A stretch of 59,237 bases of DNA from NCBI RefSeq assembly GCF_024345495.1, contig NZ_JAGQBF010000018.1:1-59237 (forward strand). Direction: 5' to 3'. Positions 1 to 9,095 of this stretch are shown piece by piece. The position numbers were made by a program, and so were the translations under genes. The stretch is from Synechococcus sp. RedBA-s. GTDB lineage: Bacteria; Cyanobacteriota; Cyanobacteriia; PCC-6307; Cyanobiaceae. A model generated the notes under the pieces. The model was not told where the DNA came from and made no database searches. It was given only the letters and a program-made list of their open reading frames with translations. The stretch's first letter is position 1. The number at the start of each line of letters is the position of its first letter.

Positions 1-35
1 TGACCTAAACCAACGAACATACCAGATCCAGCGAG

Positions 36-677
36 GTGCCCTCCGCGGCGGTGGGGGTGCGTGGGGCCGCGGTGGGCCAGCAGGAGCGCCGCGGTGGCGG
101 CGGCGGAAACCGTGGCGGCGGCGGCGGCGGTGATCGCCGCGGTGGCGGTGCCGGCGGCGGACGTCGCGGCGACAACCGTCGCGGCCAGGAGCGCGACTCC
201 GAATGGCAGGAGCGGGTGGTTCAGATCCGCCGCGTCTCCAAAACCGTCAAAGGCGGTAAGAAGATGAGCTTCCGCGCCATCGTCGTGGTCGGCAACGAGC
301 GCGGCCAGGTCGGTGTGGGCGTTGGCAAGGCTGGTGATGTGATCGGCGCCGTGCGCAAGGGCGTGGCCGATGGCAAGAAGCACCTGGTCAAGGTTCCCCT
401 GACCCGCACCAGCTCGATCCCCACCGACGGCCGGGGTGTCGACGGTGCCGCCAGCATCCTGATGCGCCCGGCGGCCCCCGGTACCGGTGTGATCGCGGGC
501 GGCTCAATCCGCACGGTGCTTGAGCTGGCCGGAATCAAGAACGTGCTGGCCAAGCGCCTCGGCAGCAAGACCCCCCTCAACAACGCCCGCGCCACCATCC
601 AGGCGCTCCAGTCTCTGCGCACCCACAAAGAGACGGCCAAGGAACGGGGCATCTCCCTCGAGCAGATTTACTCCTGA
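36..677 (+). CDS. rpsE: 30S ribosomal protein S5
   Basis: Small-subunit protein S5, which helps form the decoding region. The conserved core starts near residue 55 ([20 protein letters not shown]) and runs to the end; the glycine-rich S5 loop and [16 protein letters not shown] block are present. The 213-aa product is longer than usual because residues 20-50 are almost pure Gly/Arg/Asn/Asp with RGG-like repeats. The GTG at 36 is the first start after an in-frame TAA at 6-8. The TGA at 1-3 may end the upstream gene (rplR in most genomes), which I infer but cannot see. rplO follows after 5 bp. Confidence 0.96.
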   Translation: MPSAAVGVRGAAVGQQERRGGGGGNRGGGGGGDRRGGGAGGGRRGDNRRGQERDSEWQERVVQIRRVSKTVKGGKKMSFRAIVVVGNERGQVGVGVGKAGDVIGAVRKGVADGKKHLVKVPLTRTSSIPTDGRGVDGAASILMRPAAPGTGVIAGGSIRTVLELAGIKNVLAKRLGSKTPLNNARATIQALQSLRTHKETAKERGISLEQIYS

Positions 678-682
678 GCCCC

Positions 683-1135
683 ATGACCCTCTCACTCAGC
701 ACCCTCACCCCCCAGACCGGTGCCCGCCGCCGCAAGCTGCGCAAAGGTCGCGGCATCGCCGCCGGCCAGGGCGCCAGCTGCGGTTTCGGCATGCGCGGCC
801 AGAAGTCCCGCTCAGGCCGTCCCACTCGCCCCGGCTTCGAGGGTGGCCAGATGCCCCTCTATCGCCGGCTGCCCAAGCTTAAGCACTTTACGCTGGTGAA
901 TCCCAAGCACTTCTCGGTGCTCAACGTGGGCAAACTGGCGCAGCTGGAATCAGGCAGCACCGTCACCATGGATTCCCTGGTGGACGCCGGCCTGGTCACA
1001 AGCCCCAAGTACCCACTGAAGATCCTCGGCAACGGTGAACTGAGCGTGAAGCTCAAGGTCGAAGCGGCCGCCTTTACCGCCTCGGCCCGCGCCAAGATCG
1101 AGGCGGCCGGTGGCACCTGTGAGCTGATCCACTGA
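683..1135 (+). CDS. rplO: 50S ribosomal protein L15
   Basis: Large-subunit protein L15, 150 aa, the normal length. The N-terminal basic glycine-rich tail typical of L15 is clear ([20 protein letters not shown], then [10 protein letters not shown]), followed by the C-terminal L15/L18e-type domain. It starts 5 bp after rpsE and lies in the conserved order rpsE-rplO-secY. It is followed by a perfect hairpin before secY, which may tune read-through into the translocase gene. Confidence 0.97.
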   Translation: MTLSLSTLTPQTGARRRKLRKGRGIAAGQGASCGFGMRGQKSRSGRPTRPGFEGGQMPLYRRLPKLKHFTLVNPKHFSVLNVGKLAQLESGSTVTMDSLVDAGLVTSPKYPLKILGNGELSVKLKVEAAAFTASARAKIEAAGGTCELIH

Positions 1136-1144
1136 TCGGTCCAG

Positions 1145-1174
1145 GTCAGACCCCTGATCCGTCAGGGGTCTGAC
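1145..1174. promoter_or_regulatory. Perfect 13-bp hairpin between rplO and secY
   Basis: Arms 1145-1157 and 1162-1174 are exact reverse complements around a 4-nt loop (TCCG). The hairpin sits 9 bp after the rplO stop and about 95 bp before the secY start. No T-run follows it on the plus strand, so it does not look like a simple intrinsic terminator. An mRNA processing, stability or attenuation element in the ribosomal operon is an inference. Confidence 0.6.
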
Positions 1175-1269
1175 AGGCCACCAGCCGTCTGCCGCCGTTG
1201 ATCGGATGAGCAGGCGGCTTTGCCGTCGCTGCCCGTGCTCCGCCAGCCCGTCCCTCGTCCCTTCTCGCC

Positions 1270-2586
1270 ATGCTCGTCAGCCGGGGCCGTAACCCCAGTG
1301 CCGCGGAAATCATCACCCAGGTGGTTCAGTCCAAGGGACTGAGGGATCGGGTCCTCACCACCCTGGGGCTGCTGTTGCTTGTGCGATTGGGGATCTACAT
1401 CCCCATGCCGGGCATCGACCGGGTGGCCTTCCAGCAGTTCATCCAACAGGGCGGCCAGCTGATCGGCTTCCTCGACATCTTCACCGGCGGTGGCATCTCC
1501 ACCCTGGGGGTGTTCGCCCTCGGGATTCTGCCGTTCATCAACGCCTCGATCATCCTGCAGCTGCTCACCGCGGCCCTGCCCCAGCTCGAAGACTTGCAGA
1601 AGAACGAGGGGGAAGCCGGTCGACGCAAGATCGCCCAGATCACCCGTTACGTGGCCCTGGGCTGGGGACTGCTGCAAAGCACCGTTTTTGCGCTGATCCT
1701 GCGCCAGTACGCCCTTCCCGGTATTCCGGTGCCGGTGTTCGTGATCCAGACCACCCTGGCGCTGGTCACCGGGTCGATGGTGGTGATGTGGATCAGCGAG
1801 GTGATCACCGAACGCGGCATCGGTCAGGGGGCCTCTCTGGTGATCTTTGTGAACATCGTCGCCACCCTGCCCAGGGCCCTCGGCTCCACCGTGAAGCTGG
1901 CTGAAAGCGGCGATCGGGCCACCATCGGCGGGATCGTGGTGCTGGTGCTGATCTTTCTGGTGACCATCGTGGGCATCATCTTCTTGCAGGAGGGCAGCCG
2001 GCGGATTCCGATCGTCAGCGCCAAGCGCCAGGTGGGTCAGGCCAGCCTCACCAGCCGCCAGAGCTACCTTCCGCTCAAGCTCAACGCCGGCGGCGTGATG
2101 CCGATCATCTTCGCTTCGGCGGTGATCTTCCTCCCCCTCACGATCGCCAACATCACCAGGGTCCCCTGGTTGATCCAGCTGGCCGGCTACCTCAACCCCA
2201 ACAGCAGCACACCCTGGCTCTATGCCCTGATCTTCTTCGGACTGATCTGCGGCTTTTCGCTGTTCTACGCGTCCCTGACGATCAATCCGATCGACGTGGC
2301 CACCAACCTCAAGCGCGGGGGAGTCGCCATTCCCGGTGTTAGGCCTGGCTCCGCCACTGCCCAATACCTCAGCGGTGTGCAGAACCGGCTCACCCTGCTG
2401 GGGGGTCTCTTCCTCGGAGCGGTGGCGATCATTCCCTCTGCCGTGGAGGGCGCCACCCAGGTGCGCACCTTCCAGGGTTTGGGGGCCACCTCCCTACTGA
2501 TCCTGGTGGGGGTCGCCATTGACACCGCCAAGCAGGTGCAGACCTACGTGATCTCCCAGCGCTATGAGGGCATGGTGCGGGAATGA
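1270..2586 (+). CDS. secY: Preprotein translocase subunit SecY
   Basis: Channel-forming subunit of the SecYEG translocon; in cyanobacteria it serves the plasma and thylakoid membranes. 438 aa with ten predicted hydrophobic segments. Typical motifs are visible: the plug/TM2 region (LGIYIPMPGID), GIGQGASLVIFVNI, and the cytosolic loop with RQSYLPLKLNAGGVMPIIFA. The C-terminal tail QRYEGMVRE is typical. The location between rplO and adk is the classic one. Start is an ATG after a 134-bp leader that contains the 1145-1174 hairpin. Confidence 0.97.
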   Translation: MLVSRGRNPSAAEIITQVVQSKGLRDRVLTTLGLLLLVRLGIYIPMPGIDRVAFQQFIQQGGQLIGFLDIFTGGGISTLGVFALGILPFINASIILQLLTAALPQLEDLQKNEGEAGRRKIAQITRYVALGWGLLQSTVFALILRQYALPGIPVPVFVIQTTLALVTGSMVVMWISEVITERGIGQGASLVIFVNIVATLPRALGSTVKLAESGDRATIGGIVVLVLIFLVTIVGIIFLQEGSRRIPIVSAKRQVGQASLTSRQSYLPLKLNAGGVMPIIFASAVIFLPLTIANITRVPWLIQLAGYLNPNSSTPWLYALIFFGLICGFSLFYASLTINPIDVATNLKRGGVAIPGVRPGSATAQYLSGVQNRLTLLGGLFLGAVAIIPSAVEGATQVRTFQGLGATSLLILVGVAIDTAKQVQTYVISQRYEGMVRE

Positions 2587-2637
2587 TCCGCAGCGAACCA
2601 CAGCCACCGACCCCCATCCCAGTCACCCCATCCCGCC

Positions 2638-3195
2638 ATGTCCGACCGCCTTCTTTTCCTCGGTCCCCCAGGAGCCGGCAAGGGCACCCAGGCCCAGCTG
2701 CTGGCCGCTGAGCGCAATCTGCTCCACCTCTCCACCGGCGAGCTGTTGCGGGCCGAAGTGCAGGCGGGCACGGAGCTGGGGGCTGAAGCCCAGGCTGTAA
2801 TGACCCGGGGCGAGCTGGTGAGTGATGCCCTGGTGCTGGCGATCGTGAGAGCGCGCCTGCTCAACCACGACGGCGGCTGGTTGCTGGATGGCTTCCCCCG
2901 CAACCTGGCCCAGGCCAAAGCCCTCAGCCAGCTGCTTGAGGAGCTCCAGCAGCCGATCGAGCACGTGGTGCTTCTGCACCTCGACGACGGCATCCTGCTG
3001 CAGCGGCTGCTGAGCCGCGGACGGGACGACGACAACGAAGAGGTGATCCGCAATCGCCTCGAGGTCTATCGCGAGCAGACGGCACCTCTGATCGCCTTGT
3101 ACCGCCAGCTGGGACTGATCCGGGAGGTGGAGGCCGAAGGGGCCGTGGAGGTGGTTGCAGGCAGGGTGAGTCAGTTGGTGGGTCAACCACTGTGA
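2638..3195 (+). CDS. adk: Adenylate kinase (short-LID type)
   Basis: Interconverts ATP + AMP and 2 ADP in the cytoplasm. P-loop GPPGAGKGTQ at residues 8-17, the AMP-binding region LSTGELLRAEV, and the DGFPRN motif near residue 83 are all present. At 185 aa it belongs to the short class: the LID is reduced to a brief loop (SRGRDDDNEEV) without zinc cysteines. The position after secY is conserved in many bacteria. An ATG start with a 51-bp gap from secY suggests cotranscription. Confidence 0.96.
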   Translation: MSDRLLFLGPPGAGKGTQAQLLAAERNLLHLSTGELLRAEVQAGTELGAEAQAVMTRGELVSDALVLAIVRARLLNHDGGWLLDGFPRNLAQAKALSQLLEELQQPIEHVVLLHLDDGILLQRLLSRGRDDDNEEVIRNRLEVYREQTAPLIALYRQLGLIREVEAEGAVEVVAGRVSQLVGQPL

Positions 3196-3231
3196 TAATG
3201 TAGCTGTTTGCAAAATGGAGTGCCACCGCCC

Positions 3232-3345
3232 ATGAAGGTGCGTGCCTCAGTCAAGAAGATGTGCGAAAAGTGCCGGGTGATTCGTCGCCACGGCCGGGTG
3301 ATGGTGATCTGCACCAACCCCAAGCACAAACAACGCCAGGGCTGA
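3232..3345 (+). CDS. rpmJ: 50S ribosomal protein L36
   Basis: A 37-residue protein starting [17 protein letters not shown] and ending KHKQRQG. The zinc-ribbon ligands CxxC (CEKC) and C-x-n-H (CTNPKH) are intact, so this is the zinc-binding C+ form. It lies 36 bp after adk and 95 bp before rpsM, the conserved adk-rpmJ-rpsM order. The A/T-rich stretch before it (GATAATGTAGCTG) could hold a -10 element, but I cannot confirm a promoter. Confidence 0.96.
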   Translation: MKVRASVKKMCEKCRVIRRHGRVMVICTNPKHKQRQG

Positions 3346-3430
3346 TCAGCTCCGCGTTCCAGCTCCCCCAGCGCCTTTCGGGGCGCGCCGCCCTGCCCTT
3401 GATGGCCGGGCTCCCTCTGCCCAACTGAAT

Positions 3431-3441
3431 TGTTTTTTTCG
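3431..3441 (+). promoter_or_regulatory. Poly-U leader in place of Shine-Dalgarno before rpsM
   Basis: The mRNA bases just before the GTG start of rpsM read TGTTTTTTTC with no AGGAG-like sequence nearby. A U-rich leader can be bound by ribosomal protein S1. Here it may replace Shine-Dalgarno pairing or make translation depend on upstream ribosomes. The absence of a Shine-Dalgarno is seen; the function is inferred. Confidence 0.4.
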
Positions 3442-3806
3442 TGGCTCGGATTGCCGGTGTCGATATCCCTCGCGACAAGAGGGTTGAGATTTCTCTCACT
3501 TACGTCTACGGGGTTGGGCTTAACCGTGCCCAGAAGATCCTGGCCAAGGCAGGCGTCAACCCCGACATCCGCGTCAAGGATCTCGACGACGGGGATGTCC
3601 AGAAACTGCGGGCGGCGGCTGAAAGCTTCACCCTCGAAGGTGACCTGCGCCGGCAGGAGGGCATGGCCCTCAAGCGCCTTCAGGACATCGGCTGCCTCCG
3701 TGGTCGTCGCCACCGCATGGGGCTGCCCGTGCGCGGTCAACGCACTCGCACCAACGCCCGTACCCGCCGCGGCGCCCGCAAGACCGTGGCCGGCAAGAAG
3801 AAGTAA
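3441..3806 (+). CDS. rpsM: 30S ribosomal protein S13
   Basis: Small-subunit head protein contacting P-site tRNA and forming bridges with the large subunit. 121 aa with the typical N-terminus [20 protein letters not shown], a helix-two-turns-helix core, and the basic tail [24 protein letters not shown]. Start is GTG at 3441. There is no purine-rich Shine-Dalgarno; instead seven T residues (3433-3439) sit just before the start. rpsK follows 67 bp downstream. Confidence 0.96.
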   Translation: MARIAGVDIPRDKRVEISLTYVYGVGLNRAQKILAKAGVNPDIRVKDLDDGDVQKLRAAAESFTLEGDLRRQEGMALKRLQDIGCLRGRRHRMGLPVRGQRTRTNARTRRGARKTVAGKKK

Positions 3807-3873
3807 TCCGTCCGCCTGAGATCGGCTCCGCCACTCAGTCCCCCCACCCCATCACCCCACCAGGCCCCCGTCC

Positions 3874-4266
3874 ATGGCGAAGCCAGCCAAGAAAACCGGC
3901 GCAAAAAAAACCAAGCGCAATGTGCCCAACGGTGTGGCACACATCCAGAGCACCTTCAACAACACCATCGTGTCGATCACCGACACAGCCGGTGAGGTGA
4001 TCTCCTGGTCCTCGGCCGGCGCCAGCGGCTTCAAGGGAGCTCGCAAGGGCACCCCCTTCGCCGCCCAGACCGCTGCTGAAGCCGCCGGCCGCAGGGCCCT
4101 GGACCAGGGGATGCGTCAGATCGAGGTGCTGGTGCGCGGCCCGGGCTCCGGGCGTGAAACCGCCATCCGGGCCCTGCAGGTAGCCGGCCTCGAGATCACT
4201 CTGATCCGCGATGTCACCCCTCTGCCCCACAACGGTTGCCGCCGCTCCAAGCGCCGCCGGGTCTGA
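3874..4266 (+). CDS. rpsK: 30S ribosomal protein S11
   Basis: Platform protein of the 30S subunit near the E-site. 130 aa. Clear S11 core: [18 protein letters not shown], then [21 protein letters not shown], and the basic C-terminus [13 protein letters not shown]. It lies between rpsM and rpoA as in most bacteria. Start is ATG; the Lys-rich N-terminal tail is normal. Confidence 0.97.
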   Translation: MAKPAKKTGAKKTKRNVPNGVAHIQSTFNNTIVSITDTAGEVISWSSAGASGFKGARKGTPFAAQTAAEAAGRRALDQGMRQIEVLVRGPGSGRETAIRALQVAGLEITLIRDVTPLPHNGCRRSKRRRV

Positions 4267-4316
4267 GCCTTCGTTTCCAGCCGCTTTTCGGCGTTCCTCC
4301 TCACCACCTTCAGGCC

Positions 4317-5255
4317 GTGCATCAGTATCAGATCGATCGGGTCGAGCATCACATCGCTGACGACCGCTCCCAGACCGGTGTGTTCGTGATCGGGCCCCTG
4401 GACCGCGGTCAGGCCATCACCCTCGGCAACGCCCTGCGGCGCGTGCTGATGGGCGGCATGGAGGGCAGCGCCATCACCGCGGTGCGCATCTCCGGTGTCA
4501 ACCATGAATACGCCACCATCCCCGGTGTGCGCGAAGACGTCCTCGACATCTTGCTGAACTGCAAGGAAGTGGTCGTCAACAGCCGCAACCGCGACCTGGA
4601 GATCGGCCGGCTGATCGTCAATGGTCCCGCCAGCGTGACCGCTGCCGACCTGCAGTTCTCGTCCCAGGTGCAGGTGATCGATTTCGATCGCCCGATCGCC
4701 ACCGTGGCCGAAGGTCACTCGCTGGAGCTGGAGGTCCATGTGGAGAAGGGCGTCGGCTACCGGCCGGTGAACCGCCACCACGAAGACACCAGCGCCATCG
4801 ATCTACTCCAGATCGATGCGGTGTTCATGCCCGTGCGCCGGGTCAACTACACCGTCGATGAAACGGCCGTCGGTGAAGGCGGTTCAGCCCGTGAGCGCCT
4901 GCGCCTGGAGATCGTCACCAGCGGCTCTATCACGCCCGACGACGCCATGGCCCAGGCCGCCAATCAGCTAATTCAGCTGTTCCAGCCCCTGGCCACTCTG
5001 ACCATGGTCGAGGAGCCGGGCCTGGAACCCGAGCCCTCGGCTGAGAGCCAGATTCCCCTGGAAGAGCTGAACCTCTCGGTTCGGGCCTACAACTGCCTGA
5101 AGCGGGCTCAGGTCAATTCGGTCTCCGACCTGATGGGCTTCAGCTACGAAGATCTCCTTGAGATCAAGAACTTCGGCTCCAAATCAGCGGATGAGGTGAT
5201 TGAAGCGCTGGAGCGCATCGGCATCTCCCTGCCCCAGAGCCGCACCACCGCCTGA
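4317..5255 (+). CDS. rpoA: RNA polymerase alpha subunit
   Basis: Assembles the RNA polymerase core and contacts regulators and UP elements. The GTG at 4317 gives a 312-aa protein beginning [20 protein letters not shown], matching the usual cyanobacterial length. An earlier in-frame start exists at 4236, but it would overlap rpsK and add non-conserved residues. N-terminal dimerisation domain about 1-225 ([18 protein letters not shown]); C-terminal HhH domain about 240-312 ([20 protein letters not shown]). Confidence 0.96.
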   Translation: MHQYQIDRVEHHIADDRSQTGVFVIGPLDRGQAITLGNALRRVLMGGMEGSAITAVRISGVNHEYATIPGVREDVLDILLNCKEVVVNSRNRDLEIGRLIVNGPASVTAADLQFSSQVQVIDFDRPIATVAEGHSLELEVHVEKGVGYRPVNRHHEDTSAIDLLQIDAVFMPVRRVNYTVDETAVGEGGSARERLRLEIVTSGSITPDDAMAQAANQLIQLFQPLATLTMVEEPGLEPEPSAESQIPLEELNLSVRAYNCLKRAQVNSVSDLMGFSYEDLLEIKNFGSKSADEVIEALERIGISLPQSRTTA

Positions 5256-5298
5256 GCGGCACCGTTTCCCAACCTTTCCCCTGCCATCCCCCGGAACC

Positions 5299-5649
5299 AT
5301 GCGACACCAGTGCCGCGTCCCCCTGCTCGGACTACCCGCCGACCAACGCAAGGCTCTCCTGCGTGGACTCACCACCCAGTTGATCCGCGAAGGCCGAGTC
5401 ACCACCACCAAAACCCGCGCCAAGGCCCTGCGCAACGAGGCCGAGCGGATGATCACCCTCGCCAAGGAGGGCACCCTGGCCGCCCGCCGTCGGGCCATCG
5501 GCTACATCTTCGACAAGCAGCTTGTGCACTCGCTGTTCGACAAAGCCCAGGAGCGCTACGGCGAGCGCAACGGCGGTTACACCCGGATCATCCGCACCGT
5601 CCCCCGTCGCGGTGACAACGCCGAGATGGCCATCATCGAGCTGGTCTGA
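5299..5649 (+). CDS. rplQ: 50S ribosomal protein L17
   Basis: Large-subunit protein L17, 116 aa from the ATG at 5299. The N-terminus [20 protein letters not shown] and block [20 protein letters not shown] are diagnostic. An upstream in-frame start at 5200 lies inside rpoA and is not needed. rplQ follows rpoA after 43 bp and precedes truA by about 20 bp, the usual cyanobacterial order rpoA-rplQ-truA-rplM-rpsI. Confidence 0.97.
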   Translation: MRHQCRVPLLGLPADQRKALLRGLTTQLIREGRVTTTKTRAKALRNEAERMITLAKEGTLAARRRAIGYIFDKQLVHSLFDKAQERYGERNGGYTRIIRTVPRRGDNAEMAIIELV

Positions 5650-5669
5650 CGCCCAACGCCAACCCCATC

Positions 5670-6620
5670 TTGCCCTCGTACTGCAGGCAGAGATCGATCC
5701 AACGGATCGCCCTCTGCCTGCAGTACGAGGGTTCTTCATTTTGTGGTTGGCAGCGCCAGCCCCACCAGGCCAGCGTGCAAGAGACCCTTGAGCAGGCCCT
5801 GGCCAGGCTCGATCCCTACCGCCCCACCAAGGCCCTGGCCGCCGGTCGCACCGACAGCGGGGTCCACGCGGCGGGTCAGGTGGTGCATTTCGAGGCCAGC
5901 GGGCCGATTCCAGTCCAGCGCTGGGCAGCTGCCCTTAATGGCCACCTGCCGGCCTCGATCCGGGTCAGGGCCGCTGCCGCTGTGCCCTCCAGCTGGCACG
6001 CCTGCTTCTCCGCCAGCTACCGCCGCTACCGCTACACGCTTTACAACGGCCGCAGACCCAATCTGTTTCTCGCCCCCTGGAGCTGGCACCGCTACCGGCG
6101 GCGCCTTGATGAGCGCGCCATGGCGGCGTCCCTGCGCGGATTGCTGGGCTTCCATGATTTCAGCGCCTTCCAGCGGGCCGGCAGCCGTCGCCCCCATGCA
6201 CGCACCACCGTGCAGGCGGTGAGCCTGGAGCGCCACGGCGACCTGGTGGTGGCCGAAATCCAGGCCAGCGGCTTTCTCTATGGCATGGTGCGCCTGATCA
6301 TGGGTCAGCTGGTGGCAGTGGGGGAGGGCCAGCTGAGCCGGGCCGGCTTTGAGCGGCGCTGGCGCCAGCGGGCCCGCTCGGAGGTAAAGGAAGCAGCCCC
6401 GGCCCATGGCCTCTGCCTGCTGCGGGTGGGCTATCCCTCGTCTCCTTTCCCGCTGTCTGCCTGGTACGATGGCCAACCGCAGCACTGGCTGGAATGCCAG
6501 GACTCGCCTGAGCGCCCTTCCCTGAGCCCGCCTGCGCTGTCCACCAGCTTCAGGGCGCCTTCCCCTCTGGATCTTCCATCCAGTCATGAGTCCGAAACGG
6601 GCCCATGGGTCAAGGGTTAG
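5670..6620 (+). CDS. truA: tRNA pseudouridine(38-40) synthase TruA
   Basis: Converts uridines 38-40 of the tRNA anticodon arm to pseudouridine. The catalytic Asp lies in [18 protein letters not shown]; the motifs [14 protein letters not shown] near the N-terminus and [19 protein letters not shown] near residue 210 fit the family. No ATG or GTG precedes the conserved start, so TTG at 5670 is the only usable conventional start; a 20-bp perfect hairpin begins right after it. The 316-aa product has an unconserved Pro/Ser-rich tail of about 45 residues. Confidence 0.93.
   Translation: MPSYCRQRSIQRIALCLQYEGSSFCGWQRQPHQASVQETLEQALARLDPYRPTKALAAGRTDSGVHAAGQVVHFEASGPIPVQRWAAALNGHLPASIRVRAAAAVPSSWHACFSASYRRYRYTLYNGRRPNLFLAPWSWHRYRRRLDERAMAASLRGLLGFHDFSAFQRAGSRRPHARTTVQAVSLERHGDLVVAEIQASGFLYGMVRLIMGQLVAVGEGQLSRAGFERRWRQRARSEVKEAAPAHGLCLLRVGYPSSPFPLSAWYDGQPQHWLECQDSPERPSLSPPALSTSFRAPSPLDLPSSHESETGPWVKG
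5673..5731. repeat. 20-bp perfect inverted repeat covering the truA start region
   Basis: Arms 5673-5692 and 5712-5731 are exact reverse complements over 20 bp. Inside the 19-nt spacer a further 6-bp stem is possible (5695-5700 with 5704-5709, loop AAC). The TTG start of truA (5670-5672) is immediately 5' of the left arm, and the right arm encodes the conserved LCLQYEG of TruA. Both arms are therefore translated, unlike ordinary intergenic terminators. Confidence 0.9.
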
Positions 6621-6733
6621 GCTCAGGGATTGCGCGCCGTGCCATTGGGGTCTCCCAACGACGCGGCTCTCCGCCCCATGTCCAGCCCCATCCTCCGGGA
6701 TGGTGCCTTACTCCGATCCGGCCCGCCGGTGCG

Positions 6734-7186
6734 ATGAACAAGACCTCCGTTCCCTCCCTCGATTCCCTCGACCGCCAGTGGTTTCTGGTAGACGCCGAGA
6801 ATCAGACCCTCGGCCGCCTGGCCAGCGAGGTGGCCAGTGTGCTGCGGGGCAAGAACAAGCCCACCTTCACGCCCCATCTGGACACCGGTGACTTCGTGGT
6901 CATCATCAACGCCGACAAGATCCGCATCAGCGGCAACAAGGCCAGCCAGAAGATCTACCGCCGTCACTCCGGCCGGCCCGGTGGCATGAAGACGGAAACC
7001 TTCGAGGCCCTGCAGGCTCGCCTGCCCGAGCGGATCGTCGAGAAGGCGATCAAAGGCATGCTTCCCCACAACGCCCTCGGCCGTCAGTTGTTCCGCAAGC
7101 TGAAGGTGTACAAGGGTGCCGAGCATCCCCACACCGCCCAGCAGCCCCAGGTTCTGGCACTCGATCCTTCCGCCTCCGCACAATGA
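6734..7186 (+). CDS. rplM: 50S ribosomal protein L13
   Basis: Early-assembling large-subunit protein, 150 aa from the ATG at 6734. Typical sequence: [37 protein letters not shown], and [20 protein letters not shown] longer in-frame start at 6605 overlaps truA and adds no conserved residues. The stop overlaps the rpsI start in an ATGA (7183-7186), indicating translational coupling of the L13-S9 pair. The 113-bp gap after truA may hold a promoter, but I see no clear one. Confidence 0.97.
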   Translation: MNKTSVPSLDSLDRQWFLVDAENQTLGRLASEVASVLRGKNKPTFTPHLDTGDFVVIINADKIRISGNKASQKIYRRHSGRPGGMKTETFEALQARLPERIVEKAIKGMLPHNALGRQLFRKLKVYKGAEHPHTAQQPQVLALDPSASAQ

Positions 7187-7590
7187 GCACAGCTTCCAAC
7201 CGCGTCGTCTACTGGGGAACAGGTCGCCGTAAAACGGCCGTCGCCCGTGTGCGTGTCGTTCCCGGCACCGGCTCGATCACCATCAATGGCCGCCCCGGCG
7301 ATAACTACCTCAACTACAACCCCAGCTATCTGAGCGCGGTGAAGGCACCCCTCGACACCCTGGGGCTCTCCGCCGAGTACGACCTGCTGGTGAACGTCAA
7401 AGGCGGCGGTCTCACCGGTCAGGCGGATGCCATCAAGCAGGGTGCTGCCCGCGCCCTCTGTGAGCTGTCGCCGGACAACCGCAAGCCGCTCAAGACCGAA
7501 GGCCACCTCAGCCGTGATCCCCGGGCCAAGGAACGTCGCAAGTACGGCCTCAAGAAAGCCCGTAAAGCGCCTCAGTTCTCCAAGCGCTGA
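7183..7590 (+). CDS. rpsI: 30S ribosomal protein S9
   Basis: Small-subunit protein S9, whose C-terminal tail reaches the P-site tRNA. 135 aa with [20 protein letters not shown] near the N-terminus, [20 protein letters not shown] in the middle, and the basic C-terminus [11 protein letters not shown]. Overlaps rplM by 4 bp (ATGA). rpmE follows after 32 bp. Confidence 0.97.
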   Translation: MSTASNRVVYWGTGRRKTAVARVRVVPGTGSITINGRPGDNYLNYNPSYLSAVKAPLDTLGLSAEYDLLVNVKGGGLTGQADAIKQGAARALCELSPDNRKPLKTEGHLSRDPRAKERRKYGLKKARKAPQFSKR

Positions 7591-7622
7591 TCCTTCCCCT
7601 TCCTATTCAGCCCATTCCAGCC

Positions 7623-7916
7623 ATGCCCAAGGCCGACATCCATCCCACCTGGTATCCCGAAGCCAAGGTGATTTGCAACGGAGAGGTGGTGATGACCACC
7701 GGCTCCACCCACCCCGAACTCCACGTGGACGTGTGGAGTGGCAACCACCCCTTCTACACCGGTACCCAGAAGATCCTCGACACCGAGGGGCGTGTGGATC
7801 GCTTCATGCGCAAGTACGGCATGGGCAGCATGGGAACGGCCGACAGTGCCACCACCAAGCCCAGCGCTGAGGCCAGCAGCGAAGAGCCCAGCTCCGAGGT
7901 CCAGGCTCAGGCCTGA
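7623..7916 (+). CDS. rpmE: 50S ribosomal protein L31 (zinc-free type)
   Basis: L31, part of the bridge between subunits. The N-terminus MPKADIHPTWYPEAKVICNG and the motif HPFYTGTQKILDTEGRVDRF identify it. The zinc-ligand CxxC pair is absent (KVICNGEVV), so this is the C-minus form. The 97 aa include a low-complexity Ser/Glu-rich tail of about 25 residues. A GC-rich hairpin with a short T-run follows at 7939, closing the ribosomal cluster. Confidence 0.95.
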   Translation: MPKADIHPTWYPEAKVICNGEVVMTTGSTHPELHVDVWSGNHPFYTGTQKILDTEGRVDRFMRKYGMGSMGTADSATTKPSAEASSEEPSSEVQAQA

Positions 7917-7938
7917 TCTCCTCTGCTTTGCTCCTCAG

Positions 7939-7965
7939 GCCGGACGCCCACGGGTGTCCGGCTTT
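7939..7965 (+). terminator. Intrinsic terminator after rpmE
   Basis: Arms 7939-7945 (GCCGGAC) and 7956-7962 (GTCCGGC) are complementary, extended inward by a G-U pair and C-G pairs, and followed by TTT. It lies between the rpmE stop and the prfA start at 7989 and probably ends the ribosomal protein transcript. Confidence 0.65.
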
Positions 7966-7988
7966 GTGCTGTCTGCTCTTCCGCCCCC

Positions 7989-9086
7989 ATGGATCCAGCC
8001 CTGCTGCGTGAGCGCCTCGAAGCCGCCGATCGCACGTTCCACATGCTCGAACGGCAGCTGGCCGATCCCTCTGTGGCGGCCGACCCCAGCACATTGCGCC
8101 GCCTCTCCAAGGAGCGCTCCCGGCTGGAGCCGTTGTCCACGGGGCTCAGCCACTGGCAGAACCTGGAGCGGCAGCGGCAGGACGCCCAGCAACTGGCTCG
8201 CCAGAGCAAGGGGGATCTGGAGATGGAGGCCCTGATCCAGGAGGAACTCAGGCAGCTTTCGGGCCAGATTGACGCGCTTGAGCAGCAACTCACCCTCGCC
8301 CTGCTCCCCAGTGATCCCCGCGATGAACGCAGCGTGATGCTGGAGATTCGCGCCGGTACCGGCGGCGATGAAGCAGCTCTCTGGGCAGGCGATCTGGCCC
8401 GGATGTACGAACGCTTCGCCCAGAGCGTGGGCTGGAGCGTGCAGCCCCTGAGCGCCTCGGAATCCGACCTGGGCGGCTTCAAGGAGTTGATCCTGGCGAT
8501 CCGCGGCGATGGCGTCTACAGCCAGCTCAAGTACGAGGCCGGCGTGCACCGGATCCAGCGGGTGCCCGCCACCGAGTCCCAGGGGCGGGTGCACACCTCC
8601 ACCGCCACGGTGGCGGTGATGCCCGAGGCCGATCCGGTGGAGGTCCAACTCGATCCCGCTGATCTCGACATCAGCACGGCCCGCTCCGGCGGCGCCGGTG
8701 GTCAGAACGTCAACAAGGTGGAAACGGCGGTGGATCTGCTGCACAAACCAACGGGCATCCGGGTGTTCTGCACCCAGGAACGCTCGCAGCTGCAGAACCG
8801 GGAGCGGGCCCTGGAAATCCTGCGGGCCAAGCTGCTGGAGCGGCAGCTGGCGGAGGCCGCCGCCGCCGAGAGTTCCGCCCGCCGTGCCCAGGTGGGCAGC
8901 GGCGAGCGCAGCGAGAAGATCCGCACCTACAACGCCAAGGACAACCGGGTCACCGACCACCGGCTGGGGCGCAACTTCGCCCTGGAGCCGGTGCTGCAGG
9001 GTCAGCTCGCCGAAGTGATCGGCGCCTGCGTGGCGGCGGAACAGAGGGCCCTGATGGAGCAGTTGGTGGCCGAGGGTGTGTCCTAG
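7989..9086 (+). CDS. prfA: Peptide chain release factor 1
   Basis: Releases nascent protein at UAA and UAG. 365 aa. The codon-recognition tripeptide PAT is seen in [14 protein letters not shown], and the peptidyl-hydrolysis GGQ motif in [19 protein letters not shown]-terminal coiled-coil about residues 1-95. Its partner RF2 (prfB) is at 50.2 kb, where SPF replaces PAT, so both release factors are present in this window. Confidence 0.97.
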   Translation: MDPALLRERLEAADRTFHMLERQLADPSVAADPSTLRRLSKERSRLEPLSTGLSHWQNLERQRQDAQQLARQSKGDLEMEALIQEELRQLSGQIDALEQQLTLALLPSDPRDERSVMLEIRAGTGGDEAALWAGDLARMYERFAQSVGWSVQPLSASESDLGGFKELILAIRGDGVYSQLKYEAGVHRIQRVPATESQGRVHTSTATVAVMPEADPVEVQLDPADLDISTARSGGAGGQNVNKVETAVDLLHKPTGIRVFCTQERSQLQNRERALEILRAKLLERQLAEAAAAESSARRAQVGSGERSEKIRTYNAKDNRVTDHRLGRNFALEPVLQGQLAEVIGACVAAEQRALMEQLVAEGVS

Positions 9087-9095
9087 GCCGAGGCC

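Noticed and set aside
1162-2364. A 400-codon minus-strand frame antisense to secY
   Set aside because: His/Gln/Asp-rich composition typical of antisense frames in high-GC DNA; secY is certain on the plus strand.
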